Positions 1 through 12,384 of a stretch of 64,000 nt of DNA are shown in pieces. The notes under the pieces were generated by a model. That model saw only the letters and a program-made list of their open reading frames with translations, searched no databases and had not been told where the DNA came from. Source of the stretch: Hyparrhenia diplandra (Eukaryota; Streptophyta; Magnoliopsida; Poales; Poaceae); contig JADLZK010007832.1 of NCBI GenBank assembly GCA_015847255.1, positions 124,001-188,000 of the forward strand, in the 5' to 3' direction. A program made the position numbers and the translations under genes. How positions within the stretch are numbered: position 1 is the first letter of the stretch; each line of letters starts with the position of its first letter.

Positions 1-426
1 TACGGGGAACACACGAGCATTTTATTATAGTGAAAAGGTACAAAGTAGTAGTATGTAGTGTCACAGAGTCATCTCAGAACATAGATTTATTGAATTTCCT
101 CTCATGATTACATAGTTTTCCATTTTACATATATAGAGTAGTGGCAAAAAAAAACAAAAAATACTCTATAAATACAAAAAATGTCTACAAATACAAATTA
201 TAAAAAAAATGTGAAAATACAAAAAATGTGTAAGAATACAAAAAATGTGTAAGAATAAAAATTTGGCTCAGAAGTCCCCAACTATCCTTATCACATCGCG
301 TCTAAACTGGTTGCTTATATATGTTATACAAGCCGTCCTCGTTTAGTCGCTCACAAGTGTGGGGACATTTCATCATCGCCGCTGCCTCAAAGCATTAATA
401 GAATCACATCATCGCGATATGCCACT
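1..426. other. AT-rich DNA with no recognisable gene
   Basis: No coding region is recognised. The stretch is AT-rich, with short A-run repeats near 150-255. Its right end (about 378-426) is one unit of a roughly 43-bp degenerate tandem repeat. The next unit is split by the solo LTR and resumes at 2968. The five bases 422-426 (CCACT) are the left target-site duplication of that LTR. Confidence 0.5.
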
Positions 427-2127
427 TGTAGGGTCGAGATGGGGACTAGGGGGGGTGAATAGTCCTTTCTAAAACTAATTGCGCCCGACTAAACAAATAT
501 CATGCGGAATTGAGACTATTCGTTTAGCCAAGACTTCACCCCCTCGGCTATGACTCTAAATCACCTCACAAAAGATTCTACACAAAGCAAATGAGGTGAT
601 AAGCCTAGCTTGTGCTTCTAACCGTTTCTATTGCAAGGTCACACAAACCTATGCACTAGTACTTCAAACAATAGTGAGCTCCTACACAATTCTAATGAGA
701 AAAAGCACAAAGCCAATCCTAAGCTCACTAGTTGCACTAAGGACAAGGCGACACACGCCTAACCCAAAGGCTTAAATTACTTAGCTACACAAACTAAGCA
801 AAGCAACTAACAAGCTACACAAGGTAGTAATTGCAAGAGCTACTCCACAAGCACAAGGTATATATGAATGTAAATATAAAGCTTGTGATTTGGAGAATGC
901 AAAACCACCGAGAAGAGTAGACAAGTTGACACCGGTGATTTTTACCGAGGTATCGGGAAGCTTGCCAACTTCCCCTACTCCTCGTTGTGTCGACCAACAC
1001 CTTGGGTGGTTCCATCGGTGTTTCACCTAGATGGTTCTTCGGTGTGATTCTCCGATCACTTGCCCCTCAAGGCACGCCCCGCAAGGCACCGCAAGACACC
1101 ACTCTTAAGTGAGCCTCTCAAGGCACCGCGATCGAACCCACACTCACAAGTGAGGTAACTCAATGACACGCTCCACTAGAGTTGCTCTTCGCGATCCCCG
1201 CAAGGTGAGCATGAACCTCTCACAAATCCTCCTTCGGAGCACCGCACAATCTCCCTTTGCGTGCTTCAACGGAGTCACAAGCTCCAAACCGTCTAGGTGA
1301 TGGCAATCACCAAGAGCAATAAGAAATCCACAATTGCAATCACCACCTAGTGCCACCAAATTGAATCACAAATGCATGCACACTAGGTTTCTCAACCCCC
1401 TCTCAAATTAGCTCTAATCTTGAGTGAAATCAAATGAGAAATGGGTAGATCTTCAACCTCTCAACATCACCCACCAAGGACACTCAATCTCTCATATCAA
1501 TTTTGCTCAAATCATGGGAGTGAAGGAGGGAGAGGATGAACCCTAGCTTTTCTCTCCAAAGGTTGGAATGGGGGAGAAGCTTACTGTGTTCTGCTCAAGG
1601 GAAGGGCAAGGAGCAGCCCAGTCTTTTTCCACTCTAGGCACTGGCCGACTGTCTCCAACGGTCGGGAGCCCCTGCCTCCCCACGCGCTCCCAACGGCAGG
1701 AACGACTGCATCGCTGCTTTCCCAAACTCTCGTAGCTTCTCTGGTTCTGGACAAAGCAGGCAGCGGCGGCTTCCAGCAAACAGCGAAGTGGGCAGCTGAG
1801 TAGCGTGGGCAGGCAACGGCCGCCTGGGCCAAAGCAGCACGGCAGCAGCTAGCAACGCTCAGCAGCGTGCCTTGGGCCATCGGCAGCCAGCAGCGCTTTG
1901 CCAACGCAAGCAGCAGCCCTGCAGTAGGAGGCCGACGGGCCGGCCCAAAAGCCAGGAAACAACAGCACCTTTCAGCTTTTCTTTTTCTTTTTGAATTGTC
2001 GACTAGCACCAGCCGAACCAATCAAGTTTCTCCAATTTTGAACTGTAGTCGACCAGCACACACAAGCTAACAAGCTAATTGTGTACGTGAGCAAGAGTGC
2101 ATATATACACACATATACATAGGCATG

Positions 2128-2224
<97 letters not shown>

Positions 2225-2962
2225 TATTTCTTTTACTTCTCCAAATATTCAATCAAACCTTGGTCCAAATATTTTTGCTATCTCATCCAAAAAATATGTC
2301 AAACCTCAAGACCATATTTGATAGCATCTTCCAAGGAGTTTCCCATCGAGTCGCCACGTCACTAACCCAAATGCATATGCAATTAGCAATTCAAATTAGT
2401 AGCACTAGGTGAGTAAAGCGATTGAAGTTTTCCCCTCTTCATAGTACGGTTATCGAACCTAAACCCGGTCATAACCTTGTCTACTCACCTATGACCGGCG
2501 AAATAAAATGCCCTATAGGTTATACCTTTGCCTTGCGCATTTCCATTCCGCTCCATCTCCAAGTGCCGATGCAACACATGCACCAACACGATCAAGAATG
2601 ATATGATCCACTTCATATCATCACGTGACACTATTGGTCCATCGATCTTGACCTCACTTGCTCTCTTCACCGTTAAGCGCCGGTCCGTCCGGCGCCAAGT
2701 CTTGCTTAAGCTTCACCGCCTCGCGGTCCATCACTTCACCGCCTCGACTTGCCCTTCACACTTGCAACCAGTCCATCAAGCCAAGCCTTGTCTTGATCTT
2801 CACCACCTTGGTCACATGACTCCATGTCATGTCTCATATGAAATAAAGCTCCTCCATTGCTTCATCACATGTGAACTAATCTCCTGTGTATTGTCTCAAT
2901 CACACATTATTAGTTCACCTAATGTTGGCACTCAATTACCAAAAACCACAAGGGACCTTTCA
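427..2962 (-). mobile_element. Solo LTR of a copia-type (SIRE/Maximus-like) retrotransposon
   Basis: Read on the minus strand, the segment starts TGAAAGGTCCCTTG at 2962 and ends in CCTACA at 427, so it has the TG...CA ends of an LTR. It is flanked by a perfect 5-bp duplication, CCACT, at 422-426 and 2963-2967. There is no gag or pol coding sequence, no primer-binding site and no second LTR, so it is a solo LTR left by LTR-LTR recombination. It is about 2.5 kb long, partly because of a large AT microsatellite. The start motif and the run of G followed by GTGAATAGTCC are familiar from SIRE/Maximus-type copia LTRs of grasses; that family name is recalled, not computed. Confidence 0.75.
2132..2222. 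repeat. (AT)n microsatellite
   Basis: About 90 bp of nearly perfect AT dinucleotide repeat inside the solo LTR. The open frames coding for Ile-Tyr repeats across it are artefacts. Confidence 0.97.
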
Positions 2963-3026
2963 CCACTGCCTCAGCATTAAGATTCAAATCATTACAAATG
3001 CCACAAGTAGATAGTTAAAGATAGTA

Positions 3027-4063
3027 AATGCCCGCCACGGAAAACGAAAAAATCCACCACGGAAGTTCAACACAGTAGTAGAGAAAATAGAGTCTAAGGT
3101 TGGGACTTAAAAAGAGTTAGAAAGAGAGAGCCACCATATATATGTGACATCCGGCCGTGGAATCGGCTAAGTCCTCCCCGCCATTCATTTCTCAACCCGA
3201 AGGGCTGCCAAAATTTTTCTCGTCGGCCGACGCCATAGAACAGAAGCATGTGTTCAAGCAAAATTCATCTCAATTTGGAAGAAAATCATCTCAATTTGGA
3301 CAAAATTCATCTCTATTTGAAATAAATTCATGGACAATAATATGGCACAAGCATCATAGGCAGTGGCATAGTGCTTAGCTAAAAAATCATCTGAATTTCA
3401 AATCAAGACATCACGGGCAGCTCAATTTCAAATGAATTTCCATCACAGGTAACTTAGCAAATGCAACCGCATCACAGGACAACACACAAAATGAATTCCT
3501 CCATCAGCAGGACGGGGAGCGGGGGGATGTCGGAGCCGGGGTGGAAGCGAGGAGAGGAGGAGCTGGCAGGAGGCGCGCGGATCGCGGGGAGGCCCAGCCG
3601 GTAGTGGAGGTCGAAGGAGAGGCCCTCGGCGGATGGAGGTCGACGGGGAGGCCCGGCCGGCAGTGGAGGAGAAGGGGAGGCCCTCGGCGGACTGGAGGCG
3701 GGGAGCAGCGCACCTGGAGGTCAACGGCGGATCGGTGCGTGGAGGGACCCGGAGGGAGGAGGCGCCCGGCGCGCGGCGGCTAGGGGTTTCCTAGCCCGGC
3801 CGACGGCGGAGGAGGAGGCGCCCGGCGGGGAGGCGAGGCGTGGGCGGGCGGCGCTCGAGGAGGAGGCCTGGGTGGGGAGGCACGCGGACGGAGGCCGACG
3901 AGGGAGGTGCTCGCGGCGGCGGCGGCCGGCGGCGGAAAAATTTGGCAGACCCGCCGGGTGAGAAATGAATTTGGAGGACTTAGCCGATTCCACGGGCGGA
4001 TGACACATATATATACTCATCCATTTTGCGTGGCGGGCATTGATGCCCGCGCCACGCAAAATA
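3027..4063. mobile_element. Fold-back / CACTA-related element with inverted arms
   Basis: The region around 3133-3234 and the region around 3917-4015 are inverted copies of each other. Both carry GTGGAATCGGCTAAGTCCTC followed by ATTCATTTCTCA and a CTGCCAAA-TTTTTC stretch. Outside both arms lie copies of the CCCGCCACG motif (3030-3068 and 4028-4058), the same motif repeated at the right end of the CACTA element near 12.9-13.1 kb. Between the arms is a GC-rich segment (3490-3920) of about 430 bp with long but low-complexity open frames on both strands. It is either a small non-autonomous CACTA relative carrying GC-rich host sequence or an inverted duplication of a CACTA subterminal region. Clean terminal CACTA bases were not found at either end. 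Confidence 0.5.
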
Positions 4064-4319
4064 AATTGAAAACATGAATTTGTAAAATTCATAACAATTC
4101 AAATGGTCATTCAAAGATTCGAAAATTTTTGTGTGGCCTCCCTATGAGTATGTGTACTGCGTGAAAAATGTGAAACTTGAATTTTGGATAGTTCTCGCAT
4201 TATTTAAAAATACAGTCTTTAATTGACAAGTCGGGGGGGTTTCGAGCAAGTGTGCTGGCGATTTCCAATACATTTTTAGTTCCATTACATAAATGTCGTG
4301 GCATATATATTTGTTTCCA

Positions 4320-4850
4320 TTACATATTTGGTTCTATTACAAAAAGGATCGACTCATTTTTTGCGGGGCTGCCCTTTGTCTTCTTCGACCGTCCGTGCGG
4401 CACGGGGCTTTGTCTTGGTCTTGATGACATTCCCCACACGCGTGTCTCGACTTCCTTGATCTTGGTTGGATGATCGGTAAAGAGCGTAAACTCGGCGTAG
4501 TTGTTGTACTCTTCAGGATTACGCACTCCATCGGCTCCCACGATCCTTTGCTTCCTCCCACGACCGCATGTAGTTGCTTTTTTACCATGCGATTTGGGCA
4601 CGTAGGATAGTAGGCTACGGGCCACGCGACTTGCGAGTACCCACTCATCATCTCCGGTACTTTTCGAGCTGAGCGGTGGTTAACCCAACCTCATCCACGT
4701 CAACCGCCGTTGGCTTGACCCACGGGCACCGGAAAATGGGTATCTCGTAGCTCGCCATAATCAAGTTCCCAAATCTCTTGGATTTGCCCATAGTATGTCC
4801 CGAGTTCTGGGTGGCCATGTCAATGCCCTCATACGGACACCGCTGTTACG
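4320..4850 (-). pseudogene. CACTA TNP2 transposase, C-terminal region (fragment)
   Basis: Minus-strand frames encode pieces typical of the end of CACTA/En-Spm TNP2-type proteins: IVGADGVRNPEEYNNYAEF followed by LFTDHPTKIKEVE, and upstream of it (higher coordinates) MASYEIPIFRCPWVKPTAVD near 4700-4760. In the family these belong to the DUF4216-like region near the C terminus. The frame breaks several times, so the fragment cannot make a protein. It lies on the same strand as the transposase pieces at 9.99-12.3 kb and is probably the displaced 3' part of the same element, separated by later insertions. Confidence 0.65.
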
Positions 4851-5221
4851 TGACGCGCTCTTGTTGTCCTTTTCTTTTCGTGTGAAAACACGTATCCGTT
4901 GATATCATAACCTTGCCATGTGATGATTTGGCTAGATGGGCCGTATGCAAGCATGTTGGTATGCCTCGATCATAGATCCTTCGGGTATGCGCGGTTAAGG
5001 ACGGATGTTAAGAGAAGGACATGAAGCGCTCGTCACATCACATGCGAGAGAGGCCCCGGGCTTCTTGAGACCATGTGTATCATGAGGTGAGGACTAATAT
5101 CGAAGAAAAGACGGTGGTAAGCACATCTCGAGGGCGGCATATAGTCTCCCTTTCGGTCTGGGGGAGGTCCAGGATGACGGGCGTGTAATCTACCATCTTA
5201 TTTAATCAATAACATATGGTT
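4851..5221. other. CACTA-derived non-coding DNA
   Basis: No continuous coding frame. It sits between the TNP2 C-terminal fragment and the mosaic segment and is probably decayed transposon sequence. Nothing specific can be named. Confidence 0.35.
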
Positions 5222-6095
5222 TTTATTAAGTATACGTAATAAATATACCATTGTAGCTTTTGACACATATTTTCGCGCGTGGCAATGGGCTATTAAATAC
5301 CATCATGTATCTACTAACGCAACTAAACTAAAGTGGGGGTAAATAATGTATAATATGAAAACATGAATTTGTAAAATAGATAACAATTCAAATGGTCATT
5401 CAAAGATTCATGAAAAATTTTTGTGTGGCCTCCCTATGAGTATGTGTCCTTTGTGTGGTGGAATGAAAAATGTGAAACTTGAATTTTGGATAGTTCTCGT
5501 CTGACACCATGTCCACACTATTATTTAAAAATACGAGCACTCAATAAAGCGAAGATCCCATGCAATTATATCTTTAATTGACAAGTAACTAGAGGGACGT
5601 TTCAAAGATATACCGGAAACGGCGAAGACTTCCCGCTGAGCAAGTGCTAATCATCATGACATTTCAATACATTTTTAGTTCCATTACATAAATGTATGGC
5701 ATATATATTTGTTTCCATTACATATTTGGTTCTATTACAAAAGGATGTATGAGATCATTTTTTCGATGATTGATGATTAGATGAGGGGTCTGCTTAATAA
5801 TTTGTTTGATCTTAATTCTTTCTACCGACGCCCTCGGGATCGAACCGGCAAACAACCGGTTTTGATTGCATCTTTGTCTTGGTCTTGATGACATTCCCCC
5901 CACATTATTGTGTCTCGACTTCCTTGATCTTGGTTGGGATGACTCCTAATTTCTGGGTGTTAAGTCTTGATCACGCGATTAAGCCTTCTAGAGCCTTTCT
6001 GAGTTGGATTGCATTAGTTGTTGTACTCTTGCAAATTCTCGCACACCATCGTGGAAATATGTTAGTGACACCCCATTCTAAGTTGGTATTATTAT
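5222..6095. repeat. Collinear two-source mosaic segment
   Basis: This segment alternates, in blocks of about 8-90 bp, between sequence matching 4068-4511 (source A, CACTA-derived) and sequence matching 8683-9952 (source B, LTR-retrotransposon-like). Examples: 5234-5261 matches 8683-8712; 5356-5447 matches 4068-4155; 5503-5523 matches 9195-9215; 5661-5741 matches about 4263-4343; 5821-5870 matches about 9651-9710; 5874-5939 matches 4408-4470; 6050-6070 matches about 9932-9952. The blocks stay in order with respect to both sources throughout. It encodes nothing. See the findings for the two explanations. Confidence 0.8.
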
Positions 6096-8682
6096 TTTTC
6101 CCTTATGTTTATTTGCTAAATTTATCCAAGCTTACCCTTTGCTAGTCCCTAGCAAAGCTATATGCTATAGTAGGATCAGGAGTTGCTACCTACGGCTTTC
6201 ATACCTACTTGTGTTTATGAAATAAATTCTCCACTTAACCAGATTGCTCTCTCATACCTGTTTACCATGCGTAGCCTTTTTACGAATCATAAGCAATTTG
6301 GGCAAGTACCATGTCTCAAGGATAGTTTTAGCAATATTTTTCTAAAAAAAGGCCATGAGATCCTATGATGACCCTCTTAAGTACCCACTCATCATCATAG
6401 TGGGATTAGTGGTGAAGTGGGGTGAAGTGAATGAGGATGAAAGGTAAATAGCCTTTTAGCCTTTTTCTAGTATTTTTCTTCTCAAGCATCTTGAACTATA
6501 TCTCTCTTTCTAAAAATTGCTAAGGTCTGGGCTAACCATTCTTGGAGAGGTGGGCTTTTGCCCCTGAATTGTGTCCATTTTCTCTCTCCTTAGAGATGTG
6601 GGGTTACTCACCCCGGAACGTGTCCTTTATTCATCTCTAAATATATATATTTTTATTATTAGGGAGGTAGGCCCTTCTCGCCTAGTATGACTTTTTTGTC
6701 CGTTACTCTCCCTCTTGTCTCACTTTTCTCTCAAAATATTTATTTTTTTTTTTCTTTTCTTTTTTTTTTTTTTCGAATGTAGCCCAGCCTTTATAAGACA
6801 TTGAGAGAGACATACCCAAAAATTGCAAGGTTTATTTTTATATTTATGGCTCGATGGGGAGCCATAATCAAGTTCCCAAATTTAGTTGAGATGATCTTTT
6901 GCGAATGGTAAACTCTTAAGGGTCATAGCTAAGGAACTCATCATGTAATGTTTTATAATTTTCAAAGATAAAAACCCAGAATCGTATCTCTAGGAATATG
7001 ATAAAATAGCCCTCAACTTTTCATGTATCTTTATCCTCCAACGCTAAGACTCAGATTAAGCATGTGCTTCCCACAGGTGTTGGGTTTTAGAGCAAATTAA
7101 GCATTTAAAGCTTTGGGAGAATCTAAGTCTGAATTGTTGTACCAACTATTCATCATTTCCTTAGCATAGGGATCAAGCGTTAATTTTATTCTAGCAAGCA
7201 TAAGCACACTATCTATTTATTTATTTATAAACTATTATATACCTTAAACTTTTTATTTAGTTTTCTATAGTTATGCATCTTTTTATATCTTTTAACAAAC
7301 CAAATTAGTAGTAAATAAAGTAAAGGATAAGAGTTCTTACCGATACGGGGGGTTGCACTCGGATCTTTGGAGTCTTCTAAAGATGTAGAAGTGAGGTAGG
7401 GTGGTGTGGTAGGTTCATGCTAAACAATCCGCGTTGATGATTCTTTTTCAAAAATATTAGTGGACGATACCCGAAGGATTGCAACTAATTGAAGAACGGG
7501 TTGTTGTCCAAAGGTTGATATAAACTCATCTATGCTAACAAAAAGATGGTTCTTTGATTACTTTAGCACATATATTATTTATCATTTTTTTTTAAACTAT
7601 GTTCTTAGCCGCACTCTAGCATGGATCAAGGCAAATGTAACTTTTAGCAAAAAGACAAAATAAATAATGTGATACTTACAGATCTTTCTTCTATGAGGAA
7701 CGATCGGGTCTTTCTTCTCGCACGAGTTATTGGAGTTCATCATACGCCTTGCTTCATCTGTGAGTTGATCTCTTATCTTACCCGAATTGGATTTGAGAAT
7801 TTTCTTTTTTCTCACAGTGGGTTAGTCCAACAATAGCCAATGTCTACACAAGCAATTATTAGTTCAATAATTAAACTAGACTCCATGTCTAATTTAATTC
7901 ATATAATTTAAGCTAAGGAAAGTTTATATAACCTAAGCACCACGCTTTATGTTTTAAAAGCTAATGGAAGTATGTTAAATACTTCCAAACTAAAGCATGC
8001 ATGAGCAAACAAAGATAGCATGAAAGCACTATAGAGATTCACTTAAAAAGAGATGAAAGAGCATGATCATGGTGAGGATAATATTTTTATTTATTTATTA
8101 TTTTTATATGCAAATGACATGATGGGTGGTTGCAAGGAATTAAACATGCAATGGATTTACTATGAGAAAACATAAACTAAGTGGAGTGAATGCATGGATT
8201 ATTCAAAGTAAACATGCAATGCAATGCAACAATTGAAAAGATAACTACTCATAAATTAAAGTCCATGAGCAAGACTTTCTCACCTTTGATCATACTTACC
8301 ATGACTCACCGATAGAGTTTGTGAGTTGTGCAGCTTCTACTTTCGTCACTTGAGATGTGCTTTAAATTCTTGTGACGGGCGCTTTTTCTTCGATCTACAC
8401 ATGGTTAGAATAATATATTTAAATAAATGTACCTAAGAGATGGTGAGGGCTCCGGTGTTGATGGATCTTGATGTTCAAACACCCCGTTCTCCTTGTGGAA
8501 GCTTGCCGGAAGGTCGCGACGGCATGTCTATTCCACACTCAATGTAACAAGGGTAATCCTACTAAAGCTAGTTAATACACTAATTTAGCAGATATCAAGA
8601 TCATTATCAAAATCTTTACGCCCTAAGAACGTAAAAAGCTTGTTGGTTTTATTAATGCAAAAAGAATATAAAGGGTTCAAGT
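6096..8682. other. AT-rich LTR-retrotransposon-like non-coding DNA
   Basis: No coding region is supported. Short stretches around 6260-6400 and 6850-6885 again match source A (about 4580-4790), so the mosaic pattern continues weakly. The rest (7060-8680) is AT-rich with gene-desert composition and reads like the untranslated interior of an LTR retrotransposon. Termini were not found. Confidence 0.35.
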
Positions 8683-9985
8683 TTACGTAATAAATATACC
8701 ATTGTAGCTTTTTACCGGGAGTATTCAGTATCGTTATTTATATTTCCACAGGGAAGCAATGGTAAAGACTATGATAAATTACCATCATGTATCTACTAAC
8801 TTATTATATCAACTAAACTAAAAGTGAGGGGTAAATAATGTATATGATATGATTAATAATTAATAGCACTTAACCAGGAGAATATTATAATATAGAATAG
8901 ATAACTAGGTCGAGAGGACAACGGGAGAGATCTAGGTTCCTGAATACTTCTCTAGTACTTTGGTTCTTGAGTAACTAAGGCATGAAAAGGGTATAGCGAT
9001 TATATAAGAACAGAACGAGCAACGGTACCGTTCCGATCCTCGAAAAAGACTGGGAAAGGGTGATCGGGGAAGGCCATAAAAAGCTCTACGAATCACCAAT
9101 GACGTGGTGGAATACAAAGACCTGACAGTATTTTGTCACCCCGGGCTACCACAAAACCGCGGATTGGGCGCAATCTAAGGTAACCTCTAGTCTAGACACC
9201 ATGTCCACACTATTAATTACTACTCTAATCATCATGAATAACCAGAGCACTCAATACGAAATAAGATCCCATGCAATTATATAACAACTATATTCTAATC
9301 AATAAATGAAAGGCATAAAAGTAACTAGAGAAGATAAATATATTAAAGCATAAGTCTAATAGAGTTGAGATACAAAGATATACCGTAACGCCGAAGACTT
9401 CTCCCGAACGGAGCGTAGCTCCGCTCCCTAACTCTCTACTAGATCTATTCTATTACATTGTAGATGTCTAATCTAATTCTCCGTGCTTCGTGCCTCCATC
9501 CGATGTATGAGATGATCTGAAATTGATCTTATCAGATGATTGATGATTAGATGAGGGGGTCTAGGGTCTATATATATGGGTCTTCTCTTATCCCTTCACC
9601 GGCAGCATGCGGTACTAATCCGGTGTTTGATCTTAATCCATCCGGGTGCTTCTCTACCGACGCGCCCTCGGATGCACCTACATCAAACAACCGGTTTTGA
9701 TTGCATCTTGAGGCGGAGGAAGTGGCGAGGCCGATCGGCCCTATTAATCGCCTGCAAGGGGCCCGCTTCGGGTCCCCCGTGCGTCGTGGCTTCTCGGACC
9801 TTCTGGACTCTAACGGGTGTTAAGTCTTGATCACGTCGGATTATGGGCCTTCTTGAGTTGGATTGCATTTGGCGTGAGTTGTATGGCTCGTGAATTTCGG
9901 TGTTTTCCTCGTTTAGAGGTCTTCACCAAAACTCGTGGAAATATGTTAATGCTATTCTAAGTTGGTATTATTATTTTTACCCCTT
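8683..9985. mobile_element. LTR-retrotransposon-like fragment (probably gypsy) inside the CACTA transposase
   Basis: The segment interrupts the CACTA-derived sequence and carries no open frame. Phrases such as CACCCCGGGCTACCACAAAA (about 9136), GACACCATGTCCACAC (9195) and CGTGGAAATATGTTAATG (about 9934) are familiar from the non-coding parts of grass gypsy-type elements; this is recalled, not searched. The right junction, near 9985, is abrupt: TNP2-like coding sequence begins immediately after it. No TSD was identified. Confidence 0.45.
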
Positions 9986-9989
9986 TCCG

Positions 9990-12313
9990 CCGGCACTTTG
10001 ACATCAAAGACCTAAGCCAATTTGAAGGAAAAATCCCGCATGACATTTTCATGGGCCCGTGTGTGAGATTCATATACAATGCTTCAAGTTGGAATGTAAA
10101 ACCAGTCGGCACTTTGGAAGGCCATTTGCAAAAAATTCTTTTCATCGCTGAGATTCCCCGAAGGGGTGTCAAGTGAAGTTCGGGCCCGATGCCCATGTCG
10201 GCAAGATCCCGACGTGACTTGACACCGCCCTTCGTCTTAGTCTTGATGTCTAGGAAAATCCCCACCAAGCTCTCGAAGAGATTCTTCGTAGATGCATGTT
10301 ATCGATGGCATGGGGTGTATGTAGCATCTTCCAAAGATGGTAGGTACTTGAAGAAAATTGACTGCTTCTTGAATGGGACTTTGGCCGGTGCCGGATTGGG
10401 TTCTGCTTCTGCTTCTTCTTCTTCTTCTTCTTCTTCTTCTTCTTCTTCTTCTTCTTCCACTTTGCCGTTTTGTTCCTTTCGCTTCTTCTTTTCGCTTTGG
10501 CCCACCGGCTTTCTTCTTCTTTCGAACTCGTGGTTTATGTTCTTCACCATTTCAAACACCTTTGGCCCGTACTTTTACCCTTTCCGGCTCCTCCGTTTGA
10601 CCTCGGCTCGTAGTCAAAGTACTCATCCATCGAAGTATCCCGTACTGTGTTCTTTGCGAGAGGAATTTACGATGCTTCATGTACATCGTCTTTTGGGATC
10701 CGCTAAGGTAAATGGAGCAGGTATTCTCAATGCAAACTGTGCAAGCTGTCTTCCCCTTAATCTGCCCCGACAATGAAAAGAGAGCAGGGTAATCATTGAT
10801 GGTGACCATTACCATGGCCTTTAGAGTGAACTTCTTCTTCTCGGACGCATCCATAATCTTGACCCCTTTCCACAGTTTCGCCAATTCCTCCATTACTGTC
10901 TCAATGAGCACATCTATATCAATGCCCGGCCGCTTTGGTCCGAAATGAGCATGGCTAGAAGAAGATATTTGGCGCCGGACACTCGTAGGGAGGCAGGTTG
11001 TATATGGTGAGGGTGACCGCCAGTGCTTTGGCGCTACATCGAGGTCTCCGAACGGATTCATCCCCGTCGAGTACTCAAAGCGAACCTTACGTTCTCGGGC
11101 TCGCCCCTAAACTCCGGGAACATGTCATCTATGCGTTTCCACGTTTTGGCATCCGAGGGGTGTCGCAGACTTGCCATCGCCCTTCGTGCGTTCACCGATG
11201 CATGCCGGGACATCAGCTTGGCATCCTCGGGGTTCCCAAAAATTGCACGCAGCGATCGAGCACGGGTAGGTACCACACCGATAGGGCAGGGATCTTCCTG
11301 CGGGTGTAACCCTCTTCTTCCTCGCCCTTAGGAGTTGGCATCCGCTTCTTCTTGCCCGTCTTCTCGCTTCTTGGGCCCTCTCGACGGTCCCTCCTCATCG
11401 GTGGCACGACAGCCAAAGCATTCCTCTTGTAACGACTCACGCCGCATCGCGACAGTTCCGCAAGTCCGCATAGTCACCCCCTCAGATAGAATACGAGTGG
11501 TTAGGCACGCATGAAACTTCCTAAGCTTCATCGCCACCGGACGAATCAGTTTCCACCGATAGGTATTGGCGGGCACCTTATTCCCCTCGGCAAAAAAAGT
11601 GTCACCGAGGTACCGTAGAACAGGTCATTGAAGCTCGTGTCGACCACCCGTGGCGAGCCTTCATCATCAACATCGTTAGGTTAAAACGTAGCACCGTGTA
11701 ATCGCCGGACATTTGCCGCCGTCTTTGTAGAGAGGGTCAATAGCCGCCGCTTCATCCGTCGAAAATTCTCGAGCCACCTTGGATTGGCAAACAACACATC
11801 ATCTTCATCTTTGAGGTTAGCAATTTCCTCGAAAAGAGCGGCATCCTCGGGCGACATGTCATCAACTACTGACTGTTCACCATCATCTCCACCCGCATTG
11901 TCTTCTGGTATGTCTTCCAGCAGCTCATCTACGGTGATGTAATCACGATTATCAACTTCTTCTCGTCCTTCGTCCACCATCGTTGTTTCAGTCGTCGTTG
12001 CAGTCGACTGGGGTCCTCCAGATGAACCGGCCGCGACACTCGGTTCTTTTTCACCATGATACGTCCACACGGTGTACCTCGGCTCCCTAATGAAACCATA
12101 CCGCACCAAGTGCTCCACGACATCGTCATCCTTGTGTAAGAACAGATGCTTGCATCGATAGCACGGGCACACCATTAGTTCGAACCCCGATTGATTCGAT
12201 GCTTCAAGCGCGACGGGCATAAACTTCTTTCGCACATGATCAACGAATTCCAAACTCATCCTCGGCATGTACATCCACTCCCTATTCGGCGCCATGGTCG
12301 TCGGCCTACTCAA
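9990..12313 (-). pseudogene. CACTA/En-Spm transposase TNP2 (degraded)
   Basis: CACTA transposases cut and paste the element by acting on its TIRs and subterminal repeats in the nucleus. On the minus strand the protein starts near 12295 (MAPNREWMYMPRMSLEFVDH). It continues with the transposase-associated domain: CPCYRCKHLF, then a VRYGFIREPRYTVWTYHGE stretch and an acidic linker (12313-11681). A middle part follows (ANTYRWKLIRPVAMKLRKFH near 11560, FGNPEDAKLMSRHAS near 11250, KTWKRIDDMFPEF near 11130). Then comes the TNP2 core (GPKRPGIDIDVLIE, MEELAKLWKGVK, NDYPALFSLSGQIKGKTACT at 10900-10720), then QSIFFKYLP and KTKGGVKSRRDLADMGI near 10350-10190. Several frameshifts and small deletions separate these blocks, and a Glu-rich run from a TTC microsatellite has expanded inside it. 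It is non-functional as it stands. Strand and order agree with the right terminus at 13111. Confidence 0.85.
10404..10457. repeat. (TTC)n microsatellite
   Basis: About 54 bp of TTC repeat within the transposase. On the coding (minus) strand it gives a poly-glutamate run, extending an acidic linker. Confidence 0.95.
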
Positions 12314-12384
12314 ATTAATTAAACCAAAACAAAGAGTGCGATCGATGATTAGAGATCAAGTATCGATGAAAAAGACCACGTACA

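Noticed and set aside
2067..2412. Ile-Tyr repeat proteins
   Set aside because: Translations of the AT microsatellite.
3060..3080. Second CACTA right terminus (CAGTAGTAG at about 3071)
   Set aside because: It resembles the terminus at 13111 but lacks the final GTAGTG and continues without a boundary; not called as an end.
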